Position numbers and translations under genes: made by a program. 64,000 nucleotides of DNA. Source: Salinicoccus luteus DSM 17002 (lineage in GTDB: Bacteria > Bacillota > Bacilli > Staphylococcales > Salinicoccaceae). Below are positions 1-7,970 of this stretch, in pieces. The DNA lies in contig NZ_KL544008.1 of the NCBI RefSeq assembly GCF_000712035.1, positions 280,544-344,543 of the forward strand. The letters run 5' to 3'. A model generated the notes under the pieces. The model did no database searches and was not told where the DNA came from. It saw nothing but the letters and a program-made list of their open reading frames with translations. The stretch's first letter is position 1. Every line of letters begins with the position of its first letter.

Positions 1-907
1 GGTCGACAATGCCGGCGACATCCGTCGTATGGCCCGCAATCTCACCGTTGCCCTGCATGGCGTGCATATCACCGAGGTAGACGCCGCCGCCCTGCACTTT
101 GACGGGGCAGATGACTGTGACACCCTCACGGACGCGGTTGATATCCATATGGCCGTCGGTACGGTCGACCAGCTGATCTTCCGTAATGCCGTATTCATGG
201 GGGGCGTCGATCAGAAACTGTCCGAAGTCCCCGGCATTATGGGAGTCCGGGAAGGGCCTTGCAGGAGTGGTGCCCAACTGTCCCAGGAATGGAATGACAC
301 GCGCCAGGGCACCGACGATGTCGTGGGGCGCAAAAGTGACGACGGGGTTCTGGATGGAGTTTTCCGGCGTCGACATATATCGTTTCGCTTCATGTGCAAT
401 TTTCTCCGCCCCTTCCTGGTTCAAGGTCAGGCCGATCGTCCGTTTTCCGTCGAATGCCATCGTGTAGGCATTGGTGAAGGTGAAGGGGGTGACGTCCTCC
501 CCGCATTCCACACATCTGACTGCGCCCTGGCCGATGCCCTCAACTTTCGAACGTGGATTCTTGGTACCGCAGTTCGGGCAGATGCCCGCGACAAATGGAT
601 CTCCCGTGAACCTGCCCTCCATCGGCTTGTCGTTCCCGGAGGCAGTCGCCATTGATGTCACCCGTATCGAGTTGATGTGGATCGCAATGGCATCACCGAC
701 TTCCGCCCCTTCAACGAAGACGGGCTTCGTCACTTCGTGTCCGCCCTTCAATTCCGGTGTAATCATCGGCCCCCAGCAGCCGGGCGCTGTATTGGCGACG
801 ATATGGCCGCCATCCTTGACGACATACTGCATTTCATCCCCTGGGTTGAGGATTCCGTTGGTGAACTGGTCGACATAGACTGTCTGCTTCGCTTGCCGTT
901 CTGACAT
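1..907 (-). CDS. Acetamidase/formamidase family protein, 5' part only (3' end outside window)
   Basis: The minus strand is open from an ATG at 905-907 to the window edge (302 codons seen), preceded by a GGGGAT-type ribosome site. It belongs to the FmdA/AmdA family, which hydrolyses short aliphatic amides such as formamide and acetamide to ammonia and the acid. Family features visible are an early NTAPGCWGP stretch, the GDAIAIHI segment, the FAPHDIVGAL segment and the GGVYLGDMHAMQGNGEIAG segment, which carries the conserved aspartate, histidine and glutamate. Between about residues 110 and 140 there are two CxxC pairs (CPNCG and CVECG), a zinc-ribbon-like insertion. The C-terminus is missing. 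Substrate is not certain. Confidence 0.85.
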   Translation of the reverse strand, partial: MSERQAKQTVYVDQFTNGILNPGDEMQYVVKDGGHIVANTAPGCWGPMITPELKGGHEVTKPVFVEGAEVGDAIAIHINSIRVTSMATASGNDKPMEGRFTGDPFVAGICPNCGTKNPRSKVEGIGQGAVRCVECGEDVTPFTFTNAYTMAFDGKRTIGLTLNQEGAEKIAHEAKRYMSTPENSIQNPVVTFAPHDIVGALARVIPFLGQLGTTPARPFPDSHNAGDFGQFLIDAPHEYGITEDQLVDRTDGHMDINRVREGVTVICPVKVQGGGVYLGDMHAMQGNGEIAGHTTDVAGIVD

Positions 908-1380
908 TTGAACCATCCCCTTTGTTTTATTGCCTATATTTTACCATGGAGAAGAGCAGGGAGATAAGCGAAGCGTATTAATTTCTGAAAATTCTTTGCT
1001 CTAGTAATACAGGGAAGCCAAATCAGGGAAATAATAAATGATTTTCCATGAAACTTCTTATTTAAAATAATTTACAAAAATAAAACCTGGTAATTATTAG
1101 TAAGCAGGTAGGTAAAGAGGAGGCTGAAACCACGATAATGAATATATTGAATAATTGCAGGAAAAGTGATTTTCAAAGTCCAATTTATCTCTACTTAAAG
1201 ATAATAGAGCTATATTTATATTCATTTTTTTACATATCCTATGTATAAGAAACTGTCTCCTTACTATTTCAGAAATAGAGAGGGTTAAAAAGTACAATAT
1301 ATAATTTCATATAGATCTTTAAAAATACAATACAACTCTAGAAAATATTTCAATGATTCAGAATATTTGTATAATTTGTA

Positions 1381-1409
1381 TTGATAATACACACTGTGTG
1401 ATATATAAT
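1381..1409 (+). promoter_or_regulatory. Strong sigma-A-type promoter with a dyad in the spacer
   Basis: TTGATA (1381-1386), a 17-bp spacer and TATAAT (1404-1409) form a near-consensus vegetative promoter. The spacer contains the dyad CACACTGTGTG (1390-1400), placed like an operator. Transcription would start near 1416. No normal-sized gene follows before the terminator at 1871-1915. Confidence 0.65.
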
Positions 1410-1445
1410 GAGAGCAAGTTAATAGTGACAGAAAAAAGGGGAAAA

Positions 1446-1484
1446 ATGAACTTGTACCACGTGAAAGTTTGCTACGTTATTTAA
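1446..1484 (+). CDS. Possible 12-residue leader peptide
   Basis: An ATG at 1446 follows AAGGGG closely and opens a 12-codon frame, MNLYHVKVCYVI, about 30 nt downstream of the predicted transcription start. Directly after its stop codon comes the left arm of the inverted repeat at 1491-1546. That arrangement resembles an attenuation leader, but at this length the ORF could be chance. Confidence 0.25.
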   Translation: MNLYHVKVCYVI

Positions 1485-1490
1485 TTATTA

Positions 1491-1546
1491 GATAAAGTTT
1501 CAAACCGGTCGGAAGGAGGATGGCGGAGGGTGCATGAAACTTTATC
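1491..1546 (+). repeat. 12-bp inverted repeat (hairpin) in the orphan leader
   Basis: GATAAAGTTTCA (1491-1502) is the perfect complement of TGAAACTTTATC (1535-1546), with a purine-rich 32-nt loop containing GGAAGGAGG. The seven bases AAAGTTT also occur at 1464-1470, inside the short ORF, so two upstream segments could compete for the right arm. No T-run follows, so it is not itself a terminator. Confidence 0.55.
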
Positions 1547-1635
1547 ATAATAATAAATATTTTTGGAATCCACATATTCCATGCAGCATCGCATATGCAT
1601 TGACGCGAACCTTTCATCATGGTTTCTCAGCATAA
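1534..1635 (+). CDS. Possible 33-residue ORF overlapping the hairpin right arm
   Basis: An ATG at 1534 lies three bases after a GGAGGG motif (1525-1530) and opens a 33-codon frame beginning MKLYHNNKYFW. Its ribosome site would be in the hairpin loop and its start at the edge of the right arm. The first four residues resemble the upstream 12-residue ORF (MNLYH versus MKLYH). No family recognised. It may be the remnant of a longer gene. Confidence 0.2.
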   Translation: MKLYHNNKYFWNPHIPCSIAYALTRTFHHGFSA

Positions 1636-1870
1636 CTGTAATGGTTGTATTTTAACATTCGTTCAGTCAGTTGCACCTTGGTCGGGGGCCATTCGTGGTT
1701 AGGCAGCTGATTTGAATACAGAATTGAGGGTTTGTTTGGTGTGAGGAAAAAATGAGCTTTGTAGAAGAGATAGAATAAAGCTAAGAGGATCGGTATAGGA
1801 TTATTCTCCGTCGGTAACATCCACTGTGGTCTCATCCACGCCACAAAGGAACAAGTGAGCAAGGAGATAT

Positions 1871-1916
1871 GCATCTCAAATGCAAAAGATAGAGAAGCAT
1901 TTGAGATGCCTTTTTT
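1871..1916 (+). terminator. Intrinsic terminator
   Basis: A perfect 13-bp stem, GCATCTCAAATGC (1871-1883) with GCATTTGAGATGC (1897-1909), is followed by CTTTTTTG. It would end any transcript coming from the promoter at 1381. Confidence 0.8.
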
Positions 1917-2044
1917 GTTTGAAAATCATACGGCTGATGATACACCTCATAATAATGCAGGTGTTTTTATTATGCAGAAAACTAAAAAAGCATTTATCTA
2001 TATGAATAATTATGTAATAATATGTATCATAATAAAAAAGAGGA

Positions 2045-3268
2045 ATGATGAAGTTGCAGAAGAAACTATTTGAACAGTTGGAAAGCCTATACCCGGAGAT
2101 GGTGAAGACGCGCAGGCATCTGCACATGTATCCGGAACTCTCCTTCAAGGAGCAGTTTACTCCCGAATATGTCAGCCAGCATCTGGAATCGCTTGGCATT
2201 GAATATAGGACGCATGTCGGCGGCAATGGTGTGGTCGGCACTCTGCATGGGGGCAGGCCGGGGCCGACGGTGGCTTTGCGTGCGGACTTTGACGCACTGC
2301 CGATACAGGATGAGAAGGACGTCCCGTACAGATCGACGATTGAAGGTGTCAGCCATGCATGCGGCCACGATGTGCATACGGCGGCGCTGATGGCAGTCGA
2401 GACCGTTCTGGCCGGAGTACGGGAGGAACTGGCAGGTACGGTGGTGTTCATTCACCAGTTTGCAGAGGAACTGCCGCCGGGCGGCGCCCAGCTGATGATT
2501 GCTGATGGGTGTCTGGATGGCGTCGACTACATATATGGTGCCCATGTCTGGGCGGATGATGACTATGGCACAATCGGCTTCAGACCGGGCAATGCCATGG
2601 CAGGCGGGGATAATTTCGACATCACAATTCAGGGCAAGGGCGGACATGGCGCCATACCGCATACGACGGTGGATCCGCTTGTCACGATGAGCCAGCTTGT
2701 GGTGAATCTGCAGCAGATCGTCAGCCGCAAGATGGATCCGAACGCATCGAATGTCGTCACAATTGGTAAATTCCACAGCGGGGAGGCGACGAATGTCATC
2801 CCGGATACGGCTGTGATTTCAGGTACCACCCGTACATTCGATACCGAATCGAAAGCCGTGATGGAGGAGTGGATCCGACTGATGAGCGTATCGACGGCCG
2901 CACAGAACGGAGCGACGGCACAAGTCGATTTTACATATGGCTGTGTACCGCTGATCAACAGTGAAGGCGAGACGGAGCAGCTTAAGGTACTGGCGGAGGC
3001 GTACCTGCCGGATATGTCCGTTCAGGAGAAGGCGCCGATGATGACATCCGAGGACTTCGCCTACTATCTTGAGCATGTACCGGGCTCCTTCTTCTTTGTG
3101 GGTGCACGCAACTCGGAAATCGATGCCGTCTATCCGCATCACCACCCGAAATTCGATGTGGATGAACGGGCCATGGTGGAGATCGGCAAAGTGTTCATCC
3201 TTGCGGTGCTGCATCATATGAATGGACTGGAGGTTGCGGCTTGTGAAACAGCAGAATCCTCCAAATAA
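2045..3268 (+). CDS. M20 family metallopeptidase / N-acyl amino acid amidohydrolase
   Basis: This 407-residue protein belongs to the M20D amidohydrolases (YtnL/AmhX/hippurate hydrolase type), cytoplasmic metal enzymes that release amino acids from N-acyl or related amides. Visible are ALRADFDALP with the conserved aspartate, the metal motif CGHDVHTAAL near residue 105, the catalytic EE pair in FAEELPPGGA near 140, the dimerisation segment GKGGHGAIPH, and a C-terminal SEDFAYY segment with a late conserved histidine. Length matches the family. The ATG follows AGAGG closely; an adjacent second ATG at 2048 would give better spacing. It overlaps the next transporter gene, suggesting uptake and hydrolysis of the same compounds. 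The substrate cannot be named. Confidence 0.88.
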   Translation: MMKLQKKLFEQLESLYPEMVKTRRHLHMYPELSFKEQFTPEYVSQHLESLGIEYRTHVGGNGVVGTLHGGRPGPTVALRADFDALPIQDEKDVPYRSTIEGVSHACGHDVHTAALMAVETVLAGVREELAGTVVFIHQFAEELPPGGAQLMIADGCLDGVDYIYGAHVWADDDYGTIGFRPGNAMAGGDNFDITIQGKGGHGAIPHTTVDPLVTMSQLVVNLQQIVSRKMDPNASNVVTIGKFHSGEATNVIPDTAVISGTTRTFDTESKAVMEEWIRLMSVSTAAQNGATAQVDFTYGCVPLINSEGETEQLKVLAEAYLPDMSVQEKAPMMTSEDFAYYLEHVPGSFFFVGARNSEIDAVYPHHHPKFDVDERAMVEIGKVFILAVLHHMNGLEVAACETAESSK

Positions 3269-4643
3269 AAAGCGTCTTGAAATGCCGGATACATACGTCA
3301 TTCTGTTCCTTGTGCTGGTAGTCACAGCGATTGCGACATACTTCGTGCCTGCCGGCGCCTTCGAAAGGGAGCAGGTGGACGGTGTGGAGCGTGTGGTATC
3401 GGGTACGTACGAAAGTACTGCACAGAATCCAGTCGGGTTCATGGATATCTTCATGGCCCTGCAGACCGGCATGGTCGAATCGGCAGGGCTCATCTTCCTT
3501 GTGCTGTTTGCCGGCGGGATGTTCGAAGTGGTGGAGCGTTCCGGAGCGATAACCGGAGGCATCATGAGTGCCGTGGATAAGATGTGCGGCAGGGAATTCC
3601 TGCTGATTGCGGTCATCTCCATCCTGTTTGCACTCGGTGGTGCGACGGGGGCGGTGGCGAACTCCGTCATCCCGTTCGTCGCCATCGGCGTCATGCTGGC
3701 CCGTGCGCTCAAACTCGATGCGATTGTTGCGGTGTCCATCACATTCGGTGCGACATTCATCGGTTTTGCCGCCGGATTCCTGAACCCCTATACGGTGGGC
3801 ATCGCGCATGCGATTGCAGAACTGCCGCTTTTCTCCGGGATGCTCTTCAGGGTCATTTCGTTCATCCTGCTGGTCGGTGTGACCATCTGGTATACGTGGA
3901 TGTATGCCAAACGCATCATGCGTGATCCGTCACGCAGCCTGATGGGCATCCTTGAAGATGAAGGGGACGTATCGGCCATGAAGGATGCACCGTTCACCCT
4001 GCGCCATAAGCTCATCCTGGGTTGGGTGGCGGCAGCACTGGCTTTCTTCGTGTTCGCCGTCATCCAGTTCCAATGGACGACGAACCATATGGCGGCCTTC
4101 TTCATCATCATTGGTGTCGTGGCAGGCATCATTGCCGGCATGAACTACAATAAGCTGACGCTGACATTTCTGGAAGGGTGCAAGAATCTGGTCTATGGAG
4201 CACTGATCATCGGGGTGGCCCGTGCGGTGCTTGTCGTGATGGAACAGGCAAACATTCTGGATACCATCGTCAATGCGCTGTCCGTGCCGCTCGGTGCCCT
4301 GACGCCCGTACTTGCGGCCATCGGCATGTTCATCGCAAATACACTGTTCAATTTCTTCGTTCCTTCGGGCAGTGGACAGGCGGCGATCATCATGCCGATC
4401 CAGACACCGCTTGCAGACATGATCGATGTTACACGACAGGTGGCGGTCCAGTCATTCCAGTTCGGTGATGGCTTCTCCAACAGCATCTTCCCGACTTCAG
4501 GGCCGCTGATGGCGAGTCTCGCAGTGGCAGGTGTACCGTGGATCAAGTGGGCGAAGTGGCTGCTGCCGCTTTTCATCATCTGGTCAGTCATCGCAATGGC
4601 TGTACTGGCCATTGGTGTCATGATCAACTGGGGTCCACTATAG
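3243..4643 (+). CDS. YfcC family transporter (DcuC-like, amino acid/peptide or dicarboxylate carrier)
   Basis: A polytopic membrane protein of 466 residues with about a dozen hydrophobic segments and two related halves. It matches the YfcC family, historically annotated as C4-dicarboxylate anaerobic carriers. The N-terminal YVILFLVLVVTAIATYFVPA segment, GGATGAVANSVIPF and the C-terminal FVPSGSGQAAIIMPI re-entrant-type segment are typical. I chose the GTG at 3243 because GGAGG (3229-3233) lies nine bases upstream; an ATG at 3222 has no ribosome site. The gene overlaps the preceding M20 hydrolase gene by 26 bp, so the two are probably translationally coupled. YfcC genes often sit beside peptidase genes, which favours an amino acid or peptide substrate here. 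Confidence 0.85.
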   Translation: MKQQNPPNKKRLEMPDTYVILFLVLVVTAIATYFVPAGAFEREQVDGVERVVSGTYESTAQNPVGFMDIFMALQTGMVESAGLIFLVLFAGGMFEVVERSGAITGGIMSAVDKMCGREFLLIAVISILFALGGATGAVANSVIPFVAIGVMLARALKLDAIVAVSITFGATFIGFAAGFLNPYTVGIAHAIAELPLFSGMLFRVISFILLVGVTIWYTWMYAKRIMRDPSRSLMGILEDEGDVSAMKDAPFTLRHKLILGWVAAALAFFVFAVIQFQWTTNHMAAFFIIIGVVAGIIAGMNYNKLTLTFLEGCKNLVYGALIIGVARAVLVVMEQANILDTIVNALSVPLGALTPVLAAIGMFIANTLFNFFVPSGSGQAAIIMPIQTPLADMIDVTRQVAVQSFQFGDGFSNSIFPTSGPLMASLAVAGVPWIKWAKWLLPLFIIWSVIAMAVLAIGVMINWGPL

Positions 4644-4650
4644 ATGGAAG

Positions 4651-4683
4651 AACCGGCATCGGTTTTCTGATGCTGGTTTTCTA
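4651..4683 (+). terminator. Intrinsic terminator
   Basis: AACCGGCATC (4651-4660) pairs with GATGCTGGTT (4669-4678), with one G-T pair, followed by TTTTCT. It closes the hydrolase-YfcC operon. Confidence 0.75.
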
Positions 4684-4695
4684 TATTGTGTAAAA

Positions 4696-4725
4696 TTGGT
4701 ATGGCAATATTCAAAAAAATATGAT
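4696..4725 (+). promoter_or_regulatory. Promoter of the anion symporter gene
   Basis: TTGGTA (4696-4701), 18-bp spacer, TATGAT (4720-4725). The predicted start near 4732 lies just upstream of the cre-like site at 4745. Confidence 0.5.
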
Positions 4726-4744
4726 ATCTTCATCTAGTGTTCAT

Positions 4745-4758
4745 AGAAAGCGTTTTCG
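4745..4758 (+). promoter_or_regulatory. cre-like site (CcpA), between promoter and start codon
   Basis: AGAAAGCGTTTTCG matches the catabolite-responsive element TGNAARCGNWWWCA at 12 of 14 positions and is nearly palindromic. It lies downstream of the predicted transcription start and touches the GAGGAGG ribosome site, the position expected for roadblock repression by CcpA. Repression of a dicarboxylate transporter by preferred sugars would make sense. Confidence 0.55.
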
Positions 4759-4771
4759 AGGAGGTTTAATA

Positions 4772-6385
4772 TTGTCAAAGTTGAAAAATACATACCGAAA
4801 CATGTGGCGGGAGTCCAAACGGACGAAGTCACTCCTTAAATTCTTCAGTGTGGACGAAGCCAAGAAGCATGCTGAACAGGGAAATCGCGGGCCTGGAAAT
4901 GAAGAGCCCGAGAAAGCATACGGCCGCATGCAGATGGTCGGTCTGATTCTGGGGCCGCTGCTGTTCATACTTACACTGCTCTTCCTTGACACTGAGGGAC
5001 TCGACTCAGCAGGGGTATTCGTAGTGGCGTCCACATTATGGATTGCGACATGGTGGATCACGGAAGCCATTCCGATTCCGGCGACTTCGCTCCTGCCGCT
5101 GTTCCTGTTCCCATTGGGGGGAGTCATGGACAGCGATACTACAACAAGCGCCTACGGCAACGACATCATCTTCCTTTTCCTCGGCGGATTCCTGCTGGCG
5201 CTCGCAATGGAGCGGTGGAACCTGCACACACGGATTGCACTGACGATCATCAAGGCAATCGGAACGACGACTGCTACCATCCTGCTCGGCTTCATGATAG
5301 CGACAGGCATACTGTCCATGTTCGTCAGCAACACCGCGGCGGTCATGATCATGATTCCAATCGGCATGGCGATCATCAGCGAGGCGCACTCGCTGTCCAA
5401 AAATGATCTGGATGACAACCTGCGCAAGTTTGAAAAGTCACTGGTGCTCGGCATCGGCTACGCCGGGACGATTGGCGGCCTCGGTACGCTGATCGGTACA
5501 CCGCCCCTCATCATCATGTCGGGACAGCTCCAGGAACTCTTCGGCATCGAGATGAGTTTCGCTCAATGGATGCTGTTCGGTGTGCCGATCGTCATCATCT
5601 TCCTGCTTATGGCGTGGGCATACATGCACTTCTTTTCGTTCAAGCATGGTATGGACCACCTGCCGGGCGGAAGGGAAATCATCACGAGCGAACTCGACAA
5701 ACTCGGCAAGATCACCCGGGAGGAGATACTCGTTCTACTCGTCTTCCTGTTCGCGGCATTCATGTGGATCACACGCGGATTCATCTGGTCCAACTGGTCC
5801 GTGACGGAAATGCTCACGGATGGCTCCATCGCCATGCTGGCAGCAGTCATACTGTTCCTGCTGCCGACCAAGAGGAAATCGAAGCGTATTCTCGACTGGT
5901 CTGTTGCCCGTGACCTGCCGTGGGGCGTCCTGCTGCTCTTCGGAGGCGGACTCGCCCTTGCGGCCGCCATCGTGGAGACCGGCGTGGATCAGTGGCTCGG
6001 TGAGCTTCTGACAGCTGTGGAAGGCATTCATATCGTCATCATCATAATAATCGTTACACTGGGTATTCTGTTCCTGACGGAAATCACATCCAATACCGCA
6101 ACCGCCACGATGATTCTGCCGGTACTTGCCGGACTGACGATTGCACTTGAAGTCCATCCGCTGACGTTGATGGTGCCTGCAGCCATGGCCGCCAACTGTG
6201 CGTTCATGCTGCCGGTGGGGACCCCGCCGAACGCCATTGTATTCGGTACGCAGAAGATCACCATCCAGGAGATGGCCAAAACAGGCTTTGCCCTGAACAT
6301 TCTTGGCGTCATCCTGATTGTGACATTCGTCTACTTCCTGATGCCGATCATTTTTGGCATCGACCTTTTGAACTTCAGTGGATGA
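4772..6385 (+). CDS. DASS family sodium:dicarboxylate symporter (SdcS-like)
   Basis: A 537-residue membrane protein of the divalent anion:Na+ symporter family, which in Staphylococcus (SdcS) imports succinate, fumarate and malate with sodium. A cytoplasmic N-terminus of about 65 residues precedes roughly a dozen transmembrane segments. Both Ser-Asn-Thr signature hairpins are present: FVSNTAAVMIMIPIG in the first half and ITSNTATATMILPVLAG in the second, with the TPP motif in LIGTPPLIIMSGQ and VGTPPNAIVFG. I chose the TTG at 4772 because GAGGAGG (4758-4764) lies seven bases upstream; an ATG at 4721 overlaps the -10 box. The gene is probably monocistronic, with a cre-like site in the leader and a terminator behind it. 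Confidence 0.9.
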   Translation: MSKLKNTYRNMWRESKRTKSLLKFFSVDEAKKHAEQGNRGPGNEEPEKAYGRMQMVGLILGPLLFILTLLFLDTEGLDSAGVFVVASTLWIATWWITEAIPIPATSLLPLFLFPLGGVMDSDTTTSAYGNDIIFLFLGGFLLALAMERWNLHTRIALTIIKAIGTTTATILLGFMIATGILSMFVSNTAAVMIMIPIGMAIISEAHSLSKNDLDDNLRKFEKSLVLGIGYAGTIGGLGTLIGTPPLIIMSGQLQELFGIEMSFAQWMLFGVPIVIIFLLMAWAYMHFFSFKHGMDHLPGGREIITSELDKLGKITREEILVLLVFLFAAFMWITRGFIWSNWSVTEMLTDGSIAMLAAVILFLLPTKRKSKRILDWSVARDLPWGVLLLFGGGLALAAAIVETGVDQWLGELLTAVEGIHIVIIIIIVTLGILFLTEITSNTATATMILPVLAGLTIALEVHPLTLMVPAAMAANCAFMLPVGTPPNAIVFGTQKITIQEMAKTGFALNILGVILIVTFVYFLMPIIFGIDLLNFSG

Positions 6386-6395
6386 TAAATTAAAA

Positions 6396-6431
6396 AGAAA
6401 GCCCCATCTCTTTTATGAGATGGGGCTTTCT
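6396..6431. terminator. Bidirectional intrinsic terminator
   Basis: AGAAAGCCCCATCTC (6396-6410) pairs perfectly with GAGATGGGGCTTTCT (6417-6431). On the plus strand it ends the symporter gene. Read from the minus strand it is followed by TTTTTAATTT and would end the convergent lipoprotein gene. Confidence 0.8.
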
Positions 6432-6529
6432 GTATGGATAGGGCGGGGGATGCCGGTCAGGGTGTCCAACCAACACCGAGTGCCCCGGTGCATGAAATTG
6501 ATGATTCCACTCGGTCCCTTCCGATCATA

Positions 6530-7864
6530 CTACTCCTTCGCATCCGCGAAATCGCTCAGAGGGACGACATAGACATAGCTGTCCTGGCTGCCGACCAGAA
6601 GGGTGTCGTTGACGATGATTGGACCGGCGGGGGCGAGGGTGCCGCCGAGCACCTTCTCCTTGACCGGTTCGCCGGTCTCGACGTCCATGCCGACGACCCT
6701 GCCTTCTACATTGGAGAAGTAGACGATGCCATTTTTGGCCACAGGGGGCGCCTTGGCGGCTGCATCTTCATAGGCCCACAGCTGTTCTCCGCTCTCGAGA
6801 TCATAGGCATAGTATGTCTGGGTCTTCGGGCTGGCGACATACACCGCCCCCTCATATATCATGGGGGCACCGGACTTGTTGTTCTGGACAAGCTCTCCCG
6901 TCCCCCAGTTGTCCTCCCAGAGGATGTCGCCGGATTCGATGTCCATCGCATAGATTTCATGCTCGGTCTCTCCATCTTCATTTTCTACGAGTGCAGTGGT
7001 GACGACGGTGTTTCCGCTCACGGCAGGCGGCACGTCATCAAGGCCCATGACGACTTCGTCGAATTCGGTCTCCCATTTTACCTCATCCTGCTCGAGGTCG
7101 TATGCGTAGAAAGTGTAGGGCATTGGACTGCTTCCACCGACATAGAGCGTATCTTCATGTATGTTCGGTGAGGACATGCTGATTGTGGAGCCGAGCTCGT
7201 GCTGGTGTTCGAGTTCGCCTTCGTCAAGTGTCAGCTTGTAGAGATGGCGGTCTCCCGTCGTAATATAAAGGTGCTCTCCATGGATGGCTGGTGTCGGCAT
7301 GACTTCGCCTTCGGTTTCGAATTCCCACAGGATTTCTCCTTCTTCTGCATCAAGCGCCATAACGCCGCTTTCGCCTGTTCCGCGAATGCCATTATCCTGG
7401 AAGTGTCGGTTGCCATAGCCGACATAGACCGTTCCTTCGTGATAGATGGTTTCGGAGTGGATCCAGTTCGGGGCCGTCTCCTCCCAGATCCTGTCGCCGG
7501 ATTCGAGGTCGAATGCAAGGATGTGTCCGGAGCTGTGGTTGCCTATGAACAGCTTGCCATCAGCGACGACCGGAGTGGCGCGTACTTCATCTTCAGTTTT
7601 GAACTTCATATTCTTGAGGGGGTCATGGCCCGAATCGATTACCGCATTCTTTTCAGGGTTGAAGCGGTACTGAGTCCATGCCTCCGCGCCGAATGTCTCC
7701 ATGCCTTCAGCCTCTTCCGAAGTTTCTTCCGCTACTTCGCCTGTTGCTTCTTCCGACGCCTCGTCCGCCGTATCTTCAGGGGGCGCCTCTTCCGCACCTC
7801 CACATGCAGCAAGCAGGAGTGTACCTGATAATATCGAGTATTTCATTATGCGCAGTAATGTCAT
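6530..7864 (-). CDS. Lipoprotein with PQQ-type beta-propeller repeats
   Basis: The product is 444 residues. A lipoprotein signal ends in the lipobox LLAAC with the lipidated cysteine at residue 21, so it should be anchored outside the membrane. An acidic low-complexity linker (about residues 25-60) is followed by at least six repeats of the type VYV..Y..YDLESGEQLWAYE, characteristic of PQQ/BamB-like eight-bladed propellers. The residues needed to bind PQQ as a cofactor cannot be confirmed; many Gram-positive relatives are binding or scaffold proteins. The ATG at 7862-7864 has GGAGG seven bases upstream; an earlier ATG is too close to it. It is divergent from an APC permease. Function unknown. 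Confidence 0.82.
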   Translation of the reverse strand: MTLLRIMKYSILSGTLLLAACGGAEEAPPEDTADEASEEATGEVAEETSEEAEGMETFGAEAWTQYRFNPEKNAVIDSGHDPLKNMKFKTEDEVRATPVVADGKLFIGNHSSGHILAFDLESGDRIWEETAPNWIHSETIYHEGTVYVGYGNRHFQDNGIRGTGESGVMALDAEEGEILWEFETEGEVMPTPAIHGEHLYITTGDRHLYKLTLDEGELEHQHELGSTISMSSPNIHEDTLYVGGSSPMPYTFYAYDLEQDEVKWETEFDEVVMGLDDVPPAVSGNTVVTTALVENEDGETEHEIYAMDIESGDILWEDNWGTGELVQNNKSGAPMIYEGAVYVASPKTQTYYAYDLESGEQLWAYEDAAAKAPPVAKNGIVYFSNVEGRVVGMDVETGEPVKEKVLGGTLAPAGPIIVNDTLLVGSQDSYVYVVPLSDFADAKE

Positions 7865-7932
7865 CTTCATTCCTCCAATCATTTTTTCGTGCAATAGTTC
7901 CATTTTACGTTTGCCGGCTGTTCTGTTAGGCT

Positions 7933-7947
7933 ATATTTCAGAAAACA
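7933..7947 (+). promoter_or_regulatory. CodY-box-like sequence upstream of the amino acid permease
   Basis: ATATTTCAGAAAACA shares 11 of 15 positions, including the whole core TTTCAGAAAA, with the CodY consensus AATTTTCWGAAAATT. It lies between the divergent lipoprotein and permease genes, 23 bp before the permease start. CodY control of amino acid uptake is common in Firmicutes. Confidence 0.35.
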
Positions 7948-7970
7948 CAAAGAGGAGCTTAAAAGAAAAT

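Larger units (their letters stand above)
908..2044. other. AT-rich gap without a convincing protein gene
   Basis: This 1.1 kb stretch is clearly richer in A/T than its surroundings and lacks the codon bias of neighbouring genes. It contains a strong promoter-like sequence at 1381-1409, two very short ORFs, a 12-bp inverted repeat and a factor-independent terminator, listed separately. ORFs of 66 and 85 codons on the minus strand (1097-1297, 1617-1874) have no good ribosome site and resemble nothing I recognise. The composition could reflect decayed foreign DNA, but I cannot identify a mobile element. Confidence 0.6.

Noticed and set aside
29-904. Overlapping plus-strand ORFs at the left edge
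   Set aside because: They run opposite the acetamidase gene, which has clear motifs and a ribosome site on the minus strand.
1097-1874. Minus-strand ORFs of 66 and 85 codons (1097-1297, 1617-1874), considered as transposase remnants
   Set aside because: No ribosome site, AT-rich composition, no transposase motif or terminal repeat recognised.
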